DNA of 64,000 nt, from assembly GCA_964438735.1 (NCBI GenBank), contig CAYTLW010000011.1, positions 39,444 through 103,443 of the forward strand, read 5' to 3'. This document shows positions 1 through 7,874 of the stretch, in pieces. A model generated the notes under the pieces. The model was not told the DNA's origin. It ran no database searches and saw only the letters and a list, made by a program, of their open reading frames with translations. Source of the stretch: CAYTLW01 sp964438735 (lineage in GTDB: Bacteria > Myxococcota_A > UBA9042). The number at the start of each line of letters is the position of its first letter. Within the stretch, counting starts at the first letter, position 1. The position numbers and the translations under genes were made by a program.

Positions 1-2
1 GC

Positions 3-1583
3 GTGGTCTGCTGGGGCGACGGCACCTTTGGCCAGCTGGGCAACGGCTTCGACTCGTCGGGCTACTCGCTCAAGACAGTCAAGAACCTCGCTGGCGCCAA
101 GGCCATCGCCGCCGGTGACAACCACGCCTGCGCCGTCAACAAGCTGGGCAAGGTGATGTGCTGGGGGTTGGGGAGCCACGGCGTGCTGGGCAACGGGGCC
201 AGCGACAAGAGCAATGTGCCAGTCCAGGCCAAGATCATCTCCAACATCACCGCGGTGACCGCCGGCAGACAACATACCTGCGCGTTGCAATCCAACGGTC
301 TGGTTCACTGCTGGGGCAGCAACGCCTTCGGACAGTTGGGCAGCGCGGCCGGGTATGGCGCCCTGAGCCCCGTCAATGTGGCCGGGCTTGGTGGCGTGGT
401 CGCCATCGCCGCCGGCCGCGAGCACACCTGCGCGCGCAAGTACGACGGCAGCGCGGTCTGCTGGGGGCGCAACCACTATGGCCAGCTGGGCAGCGGCAGC
501 CTGCCGGATAAGCTCATCCCATCTCCGGTCAAGAGTCTGGGCTCCCTCAAGGGCATGGCCCTGGGCGAATTCCATTCATGCGCCTTCCCCGGCATGGGCC
601 TGACCGCCTGCTGGGGGGATGGCCTCTATGGGGTGGTGGGCGCCGGCAACAACATCGGTCACGCGGTGCCCTACCCCTTGAAGGGGCTCACCGGTGCCAT
701 CAGCGTGGGCGCCGGCAAGTATCACACTTGCGTGGCGACCAGCGATGGCAAGGTCCGCTGCTGGGGCGGGGGCGCGCAAGGCCAGCTCGGCGATGGCAAG
801 AAGTCGGCCTCCACCGCCGCAGTCTTCGCCAGCGGCCTCAGTGGCGCCAAGACCGTGCAGTGTGGCGACGTGCACACCTGCGCCCTGCGCAATGACGGCT
901 CCGTGCATTGTTGGGGCCAGGGCTTCTTCGGCCAGTTGGGCAACGGCGGCACCCTGGACAAGACCGTCCCCACACCGGCGAAGACCAACAACTTCAGCGA
1001 GATCGTCACCGGCGGCGCCCACACCTGCGGCCGCAACGGCGGCTCGGTCTATTGCTGGGGCAATGGTGGCTCGGGCCAGATGGGCAACGGCAGCAAGGGC
1101 AACAAGAAGGAGCCCTCCCTGGTGCCCGGGCTGAGCACGATCATCGGTCTGGCCGCCGGTCAAGGTCACGTCTGCGCGGTCAGAAACGACGGCAAGGTGT
1201 TCTGCTGGGGCTACAACTTCGGCGGCCAGCTGGGCGATGGCACAGCCACCAATCGCACCACACCGGTCGAGGTCAAGGGCCTGAACACCGCCAAGCAAGT
1301 GGCCGCTGGCGGCAACCATAGCTGCGCCAGGCTCAGCGACGGCACCGCACGCTGCTGGGGCAAGAACGACCGCGGGCAGCTCGGCAACGACAGCAAGGGC
1401 GGCAGTTACACCCCGGTCGTGGTCAAGGGTCTCGCCGGCGTGAGCAGCATCTACGCCGGCGGCCAGCACAGCTGCGCCATCAAGAGCGGTGGCAGCGCTG
1501 TCTGCTGGGGCGCCAACCACAAGGGCCAGCTGGGTGACGGCGGCGCCTGGAGTCAGGCCCTGGTGACCGTCAAGGGCCTCTGA
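3..1583 (+). CDS. RCC1-repeat protein, 5' end cut by window
   Basis: The frame is open to the left edge, so the visible 526 residues are the C-terminal part of a longer protein and the GTG at its start is probably not the true start. It consists almost entirely of RCC1-type repeats of about 48-50 residues; I count eleven copies of the pattern C-W-G-x4-G-Q-L-G-[ND]-G, each followed by a 'V-x-A-G-x-x-H-[ST]-C' strand. Such repeats form seven-bladed propellers and in bacteria usually occur in exported or surface proteins. Two cysteines per repeat are conserved, which favours an oxidising, extracytoplasmic location. Signal peptide, anchor and partner are outside the window. Propeller identity is firm; function is unknown. 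It is followed by a 141-bp gap before the VWA gene on the same strand. Confidence 0.9.
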   Translation: MVCWGDGTFGQLGNGFDSSGYSLKTVKNLAGAKAIAAGDNHACAVNKLGKVMCWGLGSHGVLGNGASDKSNVPVQAKIISNITAVTAGRQHTCALQSNGLVHCWGSNAFGQLGSAAGYGALSPVNVAGLGGVVAIAAGREHTCARKYDGSAVCWGRNHYGQLGSGSLPDKLIPSPVKSLGSLKGMALGEFHSCAFPGMGLTACWGDGLYGVVGAGNNIGHAVPYPLKGLTGAISVGAGKYHTCVATSDGKVRCWGGGAQGQLGDGKKSASTAAVFASGLSGAKTVQCGDVHTCALRNDGSVHCWGQGFFGQLGNGGTLDKTVPTPAKTNNFSEIVTGGAHTCGRNGGSVYCWGNGGSGQMGNGSKGNKKEPSLVPGLSTIIGLAAGQGHVCAVRNDGKVFCWGYNFGGQLGDGTATNRTTPVEVKGLNTAKQVAAGGNHSCARLSDGTARCWGKNDRGQLGNDSKGGSYTPVVVKGLAGVSSIYAGGQHSCAIKSGGSAVCWGANHKGQLGDGGAWSQALVTVKGL

Positions 1584-1675
1584 TTTGCGCTGCCGCTCGA
1601 CCTGACAAACAACTGACAAACCATTTGCACAGACCTCACCAACCCCTTCACGCGTCCCTGCAGCATGGGCAGGAT

Positions 1676-1724
1676 GGAGCGTGAAGGATTCGCTCCAACA
1701 AACCGTCAACCCACGGAGCGAATC
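1676..1724 (+). promoter_or_regulatory. Leader with two mutually exclusive hairpins over the ribosome binding site
   Basis: GATTCGCTCC at 1687-1696 is perfectly complementary to GGAGCGAATC at 1715-1724, with an 18-base loop. The second arm contains the GGAG Shine-Dalgarno and ends directly at the ATG (1725), so this 10-bp stem would hide the ribosome site in mRNA. A second GGAGCG at 1676-1681 can pair with the same CGCTCC (1691-1696) in a 6-bp stem with a 9-base loop, freeing the Shine-Dalgarno. This is the arrangement of a sequestor/anti-sequestor switch. The repeats could instead be DNA operator half-sites. The pairing is seen; the regulation is inferred. Confidence 0.55.
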
Positions 1725-3059
1725 ATGAACGGAGTCCCCTTGAATCGCAGGACCTCGAGCACCTGCATCGGCCTGGCTTGCGCCGCCGCCCTGCTGATCC
1801 CCACCACCGCCAGCGCGACACCGATCCAGGTGCGCGCGTCCCTGGCCCAACCCTCGGTGCTGGCCGGCACGTCCCATCGTGCCTGGCTGCGGGTCGGCCT
1901 GCGCGGTCATCGATCCAATCGTCGAGCGCCGCTGAACGTGGCCATCGTGCTGGACAAGTCCAGCTCCATGGCCGGCGCCAAGATCCGCGAGGCCCGCCGC
2001 GCCGCCATCGAGACGGTGCGCCGCCTGCGCTCGCACGACATCGTCTCGGTGGTCACCTACGACTCGGTGGTGCAGGTGGTGGTGCCGGCCACGCGCGCCA
2101 CCGACAAGCGCTCCATCATGAACGCCATCGCGCGGGTCGAACCGGGCGGCTACACGGCCCTCTTCGCCGGCGTGGCCAAGGGCGCCGCCGAGCTGCGCAA
2201 GTTCCGCCGCCACAACCGCGTCAACCGCGTGGTGCTGCTGTCGGATGGCCTGGCCAATCGCGGCCCCAGCTCGCCCGGTGAGCTGGCCCGCCTCGGCGCC
2301 AGCCTGGCCCGCGAGGGCATGAGTGTGTCGACCATCGGCCTGGGCCTGGGCTACAACGAGGACCTCATGAGCCGCCTCGCCTCCGCCAGTGACGGCAACC
2401 ACGCCTTCGTCGAGGAGGCCGCCGACCTGGCCCGCATCTTCGACTTCGAGTTCGGCGATCTCTTCTCGGTGGTCGCCCAGGATGTGGACGTGGTCATCGA
2501 CTGCGCGCCCGGCGTGCGCCCCCTGCGGGTGCTCGGTCGCGACGCCTCGATCCACGGTCGCAAGGTGCGCACCCGCCTGGCCCAGGTCTACGGTGGCCAG
2601 GAAAAATACGTGCTGATCGAGGTGGAGCTGCCGGCCATGGCGCGCGGACTGGCCAGCAACGTGGCCGCGGTGGACGTGGCTTTCCTGGGCATGGAGGGCT
2701 CTCGCCGTCGCCATCAGCGGGCCAATGTGGGCGTGCAGGCGACCGATTCCATGGCCGAGGTGGAGCGCAATACGCGCACCGAGGTGATGGTCGCGGTGGC
2801 CGAGATGCAGGCCAACGAGCGCAACAAGCTGGCCCTGGCCGTGCGCGATCGCGGCGACCTGGAGCAGGCCCGCAAGTTGCTGCAGGCCAACACCCGCAAG
2901 CTGCAGAAGCAGGCCAAGCAGTACAAGTCCAAGCGCCTGGACCGGCTGCACACCATCAACAAGGACAACGCCGCCAACCTCGAAGAGAAGGCCTGGCGAA
3001 AGACGCGCAAGCAGATGCGCAAGACCCAGTACGAGTTCGACAACCAGCAAAGTTACTAG
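1725..3059 (+). CDS. Secreted von Willebrand factor A (VWA) domain protein
   Basis: The ATG at 1725 is chosen over an upstream in-frame ATG at 1665 because it follows GGAG and gives a signal peptide (hydrophobic residues 12-31, cleavage probably after A-S-A). The 444-residue product has a VWA domain from about residue 70 to 250 with the metal-dependent adhesion site motif D-x-S-x-S at D77, S79, S81 and a later L-L-S-D-G strand, as in the YfbK/CaaX-like VWA proteins. The region after 250 is beta-rich, then a highly charged Lys/Arg/Gln-rich tail (about 340-444) likely forms a coiled coil. It is expected to bind protein ligands through a divalent metal outside the cytoplasm. It directly precedes a two-component pair. 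Translation may be controlled by the leader hairpins. Confidence 0.88.
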   Translation: MNGVPLNRRTSSTCIGLACAAALLIPTTASATPIQVRASLAQPSVLAGTSHRAWLRVGLRGHRSNRRAPLNVAIVLDKSSSMAGAKIREARRAAIETVRRLRSHDIVSVVTYDSVVQVVVPATRATDKRSIMNAIARVEPGGYTALFAGVAKGAAELRKFRRHNRVNRVVLLSDGLANRGPSSPGELARLGASLAREGMSVSTIGLGLGYNEDLMSRLASASDGNHAFVEEAADLARIFDFEFGDLFSVVAQDVDVVIDCAPGVRPLRVLGRDASIHGRKVRTRLAQVYGGQEKYVLIEVELPAMARGLASNVAAVDVAFLGMEGSRRRHQRANVGVQATDSMAEVERNTRTEVMVAVAEMQANERNKLALAVRDRGDLEQARKLLQANTRKLQKQAKQYKSKRLDRLHTINKDNAANLEEKAWRKTRKQMRKTQYEFDNQQSY

Positions 3060-3090
3060 TCTGCAGAGTTACCGGTCAGCAGGGATTTCA

Positions 3091-4659
3091 GTGCACAAAC
3101 GTCTCGCCCTCATCCTCATCCTGGTCGTCGTCGTGCCCATCGGCGCGGTGACCTGGCTGGGGATGCGGGTGGACGTGGAGCAGCGGCAGGTGCGCCGGCA
3201 GCAGCAGCAGGCGCGGCTGCATGGGCGGCTGGCCGAGACCGCCGAGCGCATCGCTCGTTTCGTGGCCGGCAGGCAGCAGCAGGTGGAGACCGCCATGAAC
3301 CTGCCCTCGCTGGATGTGGAAGCCATTCGGGACCACCTGCGGGCGACGCCGACCATCGGCCAGCTCTTCGTGCGCAACGCCGACGGCACCATGGCCTTCC
3401 CACCCCGCGGCCGGCAGGCCACCGAGGCCGAGCGCTCCTTCGTCCTGCGCCTTCGGGAGCTGTGGAATAGCGCCGCGCTCACGGGGCCGCCGAGAGACGA
3501 AGGGGGCACGGGTGGCGAGGCGGCTGCGGATTCCGGCTGGACCACCTGGTACTGGCAGAGCGGCCTGCACCTGTTGTTCTGGCGTCGAGATGGCAGCGGG
3601 CGCATCGTCGGCGCCGAGATCGACCGCGTGCGATTGCTGTCGGACCTGGTGGGCGAGCTGCCGGCCACCTTCGCCGGCGGCCCGGCCGAGCGCATCGCCC
3701 TGGTCGACGCCCGCGGCGAGATCCTCTACCAGTGGGGCGTCCACGAGCCGGCACCCGCGGAGTTGCCGCGCGCCGAACGCACCCTGCCGCAGCCCCTGGC
3801 GGCCTGGAAGCTGCAGATCTTCGTCTCGCCGGCCGCCTTCGACGCCGCCCTCGGTGACGGCAGCGGGGGCATCGGCCTCTTCGCCGGCATCGCCGCGCTG
3901 GCGATCGCGTTGCTGGGCCTGGCGCTCTGGCTCTATCGCGACAATACCCGCCGCATCCGCGAGACGGCCCGCCGGGTCGGCTTCGTCAACCAGGTCTCTC
4001 ACGAGCTCAAGACGCCCCTGACCAACATCCGAATGTACGCCGAGCTGCTCGAGAGAGACGTCGACGAACTGGGGCCGGAAGGGCGCCGACGGCTGGACAT
4101 CATCGTCGCCGAGAGCCAGCGGCTGAGCCGCCTGATCGGCAATGTGCTCACGTTTTCGCGCCAGCAGCGCAAGGTGCTCAAGGTGCGCCCCCGACCCGCC
4201 TGCCTGGACGACGTGGTCGCCGACGTGCTCGAGCAGTTCGCGCCCTCGCTGCGCCAGCATGGGGTAGAGGTGCGATTCGAGCGCGGCGCCGCCGAGCGGG
4301 TGCACCTGGATCCGGACGCGGTCGGGCAGGTTATCGGCAACCTGGTCAGCAACGTGGAGAAATACGCCGCCGCCGGTGGCCAGCTGGACGTGCGCACGGC
4401 GCTCAATGAGGGCGTCGCCACGGTGACCATCGCCGACGCCGGCCCGGGCGTGCCCGAGCGCCAGGCCGAGCGCATCTTCGAGCCCTTCTACCGGCTCGAG
4501 GATGCCATCACCGAGGGCGCCACCGGCACCGGCATCGGCCTGGCCCTGGCCCGTCAGCTGGCCCGTCTGCACGGCGGTGACCTGCGCCTGCTGCCCGGCG
4601 GCCCGGGCGCGCGTTTCGAGCTGCAGATCCACGTCGGCACCGAGGGGGAGACATCGTGA
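3091..4659 (+). CDS. Membrane sensor histidine kinase
   Basis: GTG start 31 bp after the VWA stop; no better in-frame ATG lies near. The 522-residue protein has an N-terminal membrane segment (about residues 4-25), a periplasmic sensor region of about 230 residues without a recognisable domain, and a second membrane segment (about 260-283). The cytoplasmic part contains the HisKA H-box V-S-H-E-L-K-T-P with H304 as the phospho-acceptor, then a HATPase_c domain with the N-box (I-G-N-L-V-S-N), D-A-G-P-G-V, an F-box and G-T-G-I-G-L-A-L. No HAMP domain is obvious. It overlaps the response regulator start by 4 bp (GTGA), so the two are translationally coupled and form a cognate pair. The signal is unknown. 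Confidence 0.93.
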   Translation: MHKRLALILILVVVVPIGAVTWLGMRVDVEQRQVRRQQQQARLHGRLAETAERIARFVAGRQQQVETAMNLPSLDVEAIRDHLRATPTIGQLFVRNADGTMAFPPRGRQATEAERSFVLRLRELWNSAALTGPPRDEGGTGGEAAADSGWTTWYWQSGLHLLFWRRDGSGRIVGAEIDRVRLLSDLVGELPATFAGGPAERIALVDARGEILYQWGVHEPAPAELPRAERTLPQPLAAWKLQIFVSPAAFDAALGDGSGGIGLFAGIAALAIALLGLALWLYRDNTRRIRETARRVGFVNQVSHELKTPLTNIRMYAELLERDVDELGPEGRRRLDIIVAESQRLSRLIGNVLTFSRQQRKVLKVRPRPACLDDVVADVLEQFAPSLRQHGVEVRFERGAAERVHLDPDAVGQVIGNLVSNVEKYAAAGGQLDVRTALNEGVATVTIADAGPGVPERQAERIFEPFYRLEDAITEGATGTGIGLALARQLARLHGGDLRLLPGGPGARFELQIHVGTEGETS

Positions 4660-5342
4660 AAGTGCTCATCGCCGAAGACGACGATCACATCCGCGAAGGC
4701 CTGGTCCAGATCCTCGAAGGCGAGGGCTACACCACCGTCGCCGCCAGCGATGGCGCCGAAGCCATGGACTTGTTCGAGCGCGAGCGCCCGGACTTCGTCT
4801 GCCTGGACATCATGATGCCCAAGCTGAGCGGTTTTGACGTCTGCCGTCAGATCCGCAGTCGCGACCCGCACATCCCGCTGGTCTTCATCACCGCCCGCAC
4901 CGAGGAGCTGGACGCGGTGCTCGGCCTGGAGCTGGGCGCCGACGACTTCATCGTCAAACCCTTCGGCATCCGCGAGGTGGTCGCCCGCATCCGCGCCGTC
5001 AGCCGTCGTTGTCTGCGCCAGCGGCCCAAGACCGCCGACAACGCGCCCTTCGACATGGCCGATCTGCGCGTGCTGCCGGCCGAGCTGCGCGCCCGTCGCG
5101 GCGAGCAGGTCATCGACCTCAGCCCGCGCGACGTGGCCATCCTGCGCCTGCTGCACCAGCGTCGCGGCGAGGTGGTGGATCGGCAGACCTTCTTCGACAT
5201 CTGCTGGGGGCTGGACCACATGCCCAACAGCCGCACCCTGGACCAGCACATCTCCCAGCTGCGCAAGCGGGTCGAGGTGTCGCCGCAGACGCCGCGGCTG
5301 ATCCGTACGGTGCATGGGGTCGGCTATCGCTTCGAGGGCTGA
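4656..5342 (+). CDS. OmpR/PhoB-family response regulator
   Basis: GTG start within the GTGA overlap with the kinase. The 228-residue protein has a receiver domain with the acidic pocket E7-D8-D9, phospho-acceptor D51 (L-D-I-M-M-P), switch T79 and K101 (V-K-P-F-G). The C-terminal winged helix (about 135-228) carries the family's L-S-P-R-D start, the R-T-L-D-Q-H-I recognition helix and the final G-V-G-Y-R-F hairpin. It should bind direct repeats upstream of target promoters after phosphorylation by the adjacent kinase. Targets are not visible; the upstream VWA gene is the nearest candidate. Confidence 0.95.
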   Translation: MKVLIAEDDDHIREGLVQILEGEGYTTVAASDGAEAMDLFERERPDFVCLDIMMPKLSGFDVCRQIRSRDPHIPLVFITARTEELDAVLGLELGADDFIVKPFGIREVVARIRAVSRRCLRQRPKTADNAPFDMADLRVLPAELRARRGEQVIDLSPRDVAILRLLHQRRGEVVDRQTFFDICWGLDHMPNSRTLDQHISQLRKRVEVSPQTPRLIRTVHGVGYRFEG

Positions 5343-5436
5343 AGACGCAGGCGGCCGCCCCGCGCGGGCGACGTTGTGGCCGGGCCCACCAGCGCGCTAC
5401 CCTGCCCGGGCCGTTCCCTCGCACCCGGGCCGTGCC

Positions 5437-6930
5437 ATGCCAGCAAATCACCCCACCCAAGACCTCATCGAGACGCTGCTGCCCAACGGCCCGGTGCTGA
5501 TCCTGGCCGACGGCGCGGTCGACGGCATCGACGGCCTGCCCGACGACTTTCGCGACAAGGTGCTGGTCTTCGACCTGGCCGGTCCGCTCGCCCGCCAGGC
5601 CCTGGATCGCGCCGATGGCGCGCACCTGCCCTTGCGCTACGGCCTGCCCGACGGCGAGGACGACACCGCCACCCTGCCGTGGGATTGCATCTTCTCGGTA
5701 GCCGGCCGCGAGACCCCCGAGCGGGTGGCCACCAAGACCCGCGTCGACCTGATACCGGACTGGCTCGGCGAAGATCGGCGCACCACCATGCGCTGGCTCA
5801 TGCGCCACCTGGGCCTGGGCGACCTGCCGCCCGATCCCACGGACTGGCGACTCAAGATCACCCCCGACATGATGGTCGCCGATCGCCTGCCAGAGGGTTT
5901 CGAGCCGGAGCCCCGGCGCGCCTTGGAGCGCATCTTTGAGATGCAGCCACCGGTGGCCGCCTTGCTGCTGGATACGACCTGTCCCGGACTGGTGCTACCC
6001 GCCGCCTGGCCGCGCCTGGATGGCGGCGCCGCCCAGGTGCCGGTGACCCCCCTGCCGCCCGTACAGGGCCTGCAGATCGACGACGACGGCGTGCTCTGGC
6101 GGGCGCCCATCGCCGACGGCGACAAGCAGATGGGCATCCAGCCCTTCTACGTGCCCTGGAAGGCCATCGGCGCCCTGCAGCATCCGTCCCAGGCCATGGG
6201 CTGGTTCTGGCCCCTGCGCCTGCCCGAGCGCATGCGCACGCCCATGCAAGCCAACGCCGAACTGGCCCCGCACCTCGAACGGCTGCATGGGGCCCCCCTG
6301 GCCGGCCCCCAGGAGCCACCCGATCACGCCCCGCCCCTGGCGGTGCTCTCGCCGCCCAACCAGATCGGCCGCAGCGAGGCCCTGCAGGATTGCGGCGCCC
6401 GCGGCGGCGGCATGCTCCTGCTGGACGCGCGCCTGCCCGGCGTCGAGTTGTCTCCGGGTCTGACCGGAGCCGGCCTGCTGGCTGTGCCCTTCGGCGTGCC
6501 CGGTATCGAGACTTCGATCGAGTTTGATGGCGTCGCCCTGGAGGCGAGCCTGCCCGGTTTTGACGGCGAGCCGGCAGCGGTCAAGGCGCCCTGGCAGGCC
6601 GTCTTCGTCATCGGCGCCAACCAGGGCGCGCTGCGGGTGCACTGCTGGCCCGATGACTATCCCGACGACATCACCCTGGCCATGTCGCTGCTTCGCCACA
6701 TGGCGGCCAATGACGGTGAGCTCGATCCCGCCGCCATGGAGGGCCTGCCGGTGCACCTGGGCGATGGGCCGCCGGATCTGATGGGCCAGGGGGTAGCCGT
6801 GGGCCTGGGCCGGGATGAGGCCGGGCAGTATGTGTTGCAGCTGGTGCAGCGCTGTGGGCGGACGAATGACGAGGGGCAGACGCCGGAACTTCGGGTTCAG
6901 TTTTGCCTGCGCATGAAGGCGATGCATTAG
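5437..6930 (+). CDS. Protein with three SspB-like units (possible proteolysis adaptor)
   Basis: The open frame begins at 5314, but the first segment is low-complexity Arg/Pro/Ala and overlaps the regulator, so the ATG at 5437 (497 residues) is preferred. I recognise no exact family. However, three stretches (about 18-90, 172-260, 325-405) share one pattern: 'L-L-D-x-x-x-P-G-[LV]-x-[LV]-P', then 'V-P', an acidic 'I-D-D-D-G-V' turn, and 'V-P-W-x-A-I/V' before a W-P or similar end. This order matches SspB, the ClpXP adaptor that recognises ssrA-tagged proteins (its D-V-T-L-P-G-V-Q-V-P, V-R-F-N-A-R-F, V-P-L-A-A-V-L-A-I-Y). Ordinary SspB has one such unit in under 200 residues and a C-terminal ClpX-binding tail, which is not evident here. 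No signal peptide or membrane segment; cytoplasmic. Homology is inferred by eye. Confidence 0.6.
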   Translation: MPANHPTQDLIETLLPNGPVLILADGAVDGIDGLPDDFRDKVLVFDLAGPLARQALDRADGAHLPLRYGLPDGEDDTATLPWDCIFSVAGRETPERVATKTRVDLIPDWLGEDRRTTMRWLMRHLGLGDLPPDPTDWRLKITPDMMVADRLPEGFEPEPRRALERIFEMQPPVAALLLDTTCPGLVLPAAWPRLDGGAAQVPVTPLPPVQGLQIDDDGVLWRAPIADGDKQMGIQPFYVPWKAIGALQHPSQAMGWFWPLRLPERMRTPMQANAELAPHLERLHGAPLAGPQEPPDHAPPLAVLSPPNQIGRSEALQDCGARGGGMLLLDARLPGVELSPGLTGAGLLAVPFGVPGIETSIEFDGVALEASLPGFDGEPAAVKAPWQAVFVIGANQGALRVHCWPDDYPDDITLAMSLLRHMAANDGELDPAAMEGLPVHLGDGPPDLMGQGVAVGLGRDEAGQYVLQLVQRCGRTNDEGQTPELRVQFCLRMKAMH

Positions 6931-6996
6931 GGGCTTGGAGCTGGTGGCGCCCAGGTTTGAGGCGACGCGTCCTGTGGGTGTGGCGTTTGGGCTCGC

Positions 6997-7022
6997 GCAA
7001 AGCCGCAGAGCCGCAAAGCCGC
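6997..7022. repeat. 8-bp tandem repeat (GCARAGCC), three copies
   Basis: GCAAAGCC, GCAGAGCC and GCAAAGCC follow one another at 6997, 7005 and 7013, with a partial fourth copy (GC). The repeat lies in the 187-bp gap between the SspB-like and the extensin-like genes. No gene, strong promoter or terminator is seen in the rest of this gap. Confidence 0.7.
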
Positions 7023-7117
7023 TACAGGGTTGGTTTGGCGCGGCCGTTCATCGTTGCTTGATCGTTGCACGTGGATGCCACATGGAGGGCACGACGGGCT
7101 GACAGGATGGGCTCGTC

Positions 7118-7864
7118 ATGTTGGAAGCCCGTCCCAAGTTCCGGTTGCGTCGATTGTTGGTGGCTGTTGGCGTGGTGGGTGCCACTGCGGCTGCCCTCGC
7201 GACGCTGCACCTGGGGCTGGTGCCCGCGTCGGTGCTGCCCTGGCCCGATCTGCGGTTGGATGAGCGACCTTCGGTGCTGGTGGATTGGCGGCTGGCGGCG
7301 CTCAAGCATGCGCCGGGTACCTGCAAGGAGTTGATGGTGGGGCCGGAGATCGATGCGCGCCCGGCGCGGTCCCATCTGCGGCGTAACGGCTGTGGGTGGT
7401 TCAACGCGTTTCGGGTGCGTCGGGTGGCGGGTGCGCGGTTGCGTCCTCAGGCGCCGGTGATGCGTTGCGAGCAGGCGGCGGCGCTGGCCTTGTGGATGCG
7501 GCATGACGTGCAGCCGGCGGCGCGTCGACTGCTGGGCAGCGAGGTGGTCGGCATCCGCCACTTCGGTACTTACAACTGCCGGGCGATTCGTGGGGGGCGG
7601 CGGATCGTGAAGGTGCCCAGCCAGCATTCCTTTGCCAACGCCATCGACATCGCCGGTTTCCAGCTGGCCGATGGACGCTCGATCAGCCTGATACGGCACT
7701 GGCGCAAGGGTGCGCGTGGGCGCTTCTTGCGGCAGATCTACGCCGACTCCTGCCGCTGGTTCCGGGTCAAGCTGGGGCCTGCTTCCAATCGGGGCCACCG
7801 CGACCACTTCCACTTCGATCGTGGCTGGGCGGCGTCCCGATGTGCGGGTGTTGTTGGAAGCTGA
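7118..7864 (+). CDS. Extensin-like C-terminal domain protein, membrane-anchored or secreted
   Basis: 248 residues. An N-terminal Arg-rich start followed by a hydrophobic stretch (about 12-35) gives a signal anchor or signal peptide. The remainder matches the bacterial extensin-like_C family: conserved cysteine pairs (C-x-L/M and N-G-C-G near the start, 'M-R-C-E-Q-A-A-A-L', 'Y-N-C-R', 'D-S-C-R-W-F') and the signature 'H-S-F-A-N-A-I-D-I-A-G-F' with a later 'H-R-D-H-F-H-F-D'. These His/Asp residues resemble the zinc site of D-Ala-D-Ala peptidase/LAS enzymes, so a cell-wall hydrolase role is plausible but unproven. It is convergent with the ARPP-1 gene, 10 bp between stops. Confidence 0.85.
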   Translation: MLEARPKFRLRRLLVAVGVVGATAAALATLHLGLVPASVLPWPDLRLDERPSVLVDWRLAALKHAPGTCKELMVGPEIDARPARSHLRRNGCGWFNAFRVRRVAGARLRPQAPVMRCEQAAALALWMRHDVQPAARRLLGSEVVGIRHFGTYNCRAIRGGRRIVKVPSQHSFANAIDIAGFQLADGRSISLIRHWRKGARGRFLRQIYADSCRWFRVKLGPASNRGHRDHFHFDRGWAASRCAGVVGS

Positions 7865-7874
7865 GCAGCCGACC

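Noticed and set aside
576..3050. Minus-strand open frame of 824 residues across the RCC1 and VWA genes
   Set aside because: It is antisense to two well-supported genes, His/Ala/Gly-rich without domain logic, as expected of the complementary frame in high-G+C DNA.
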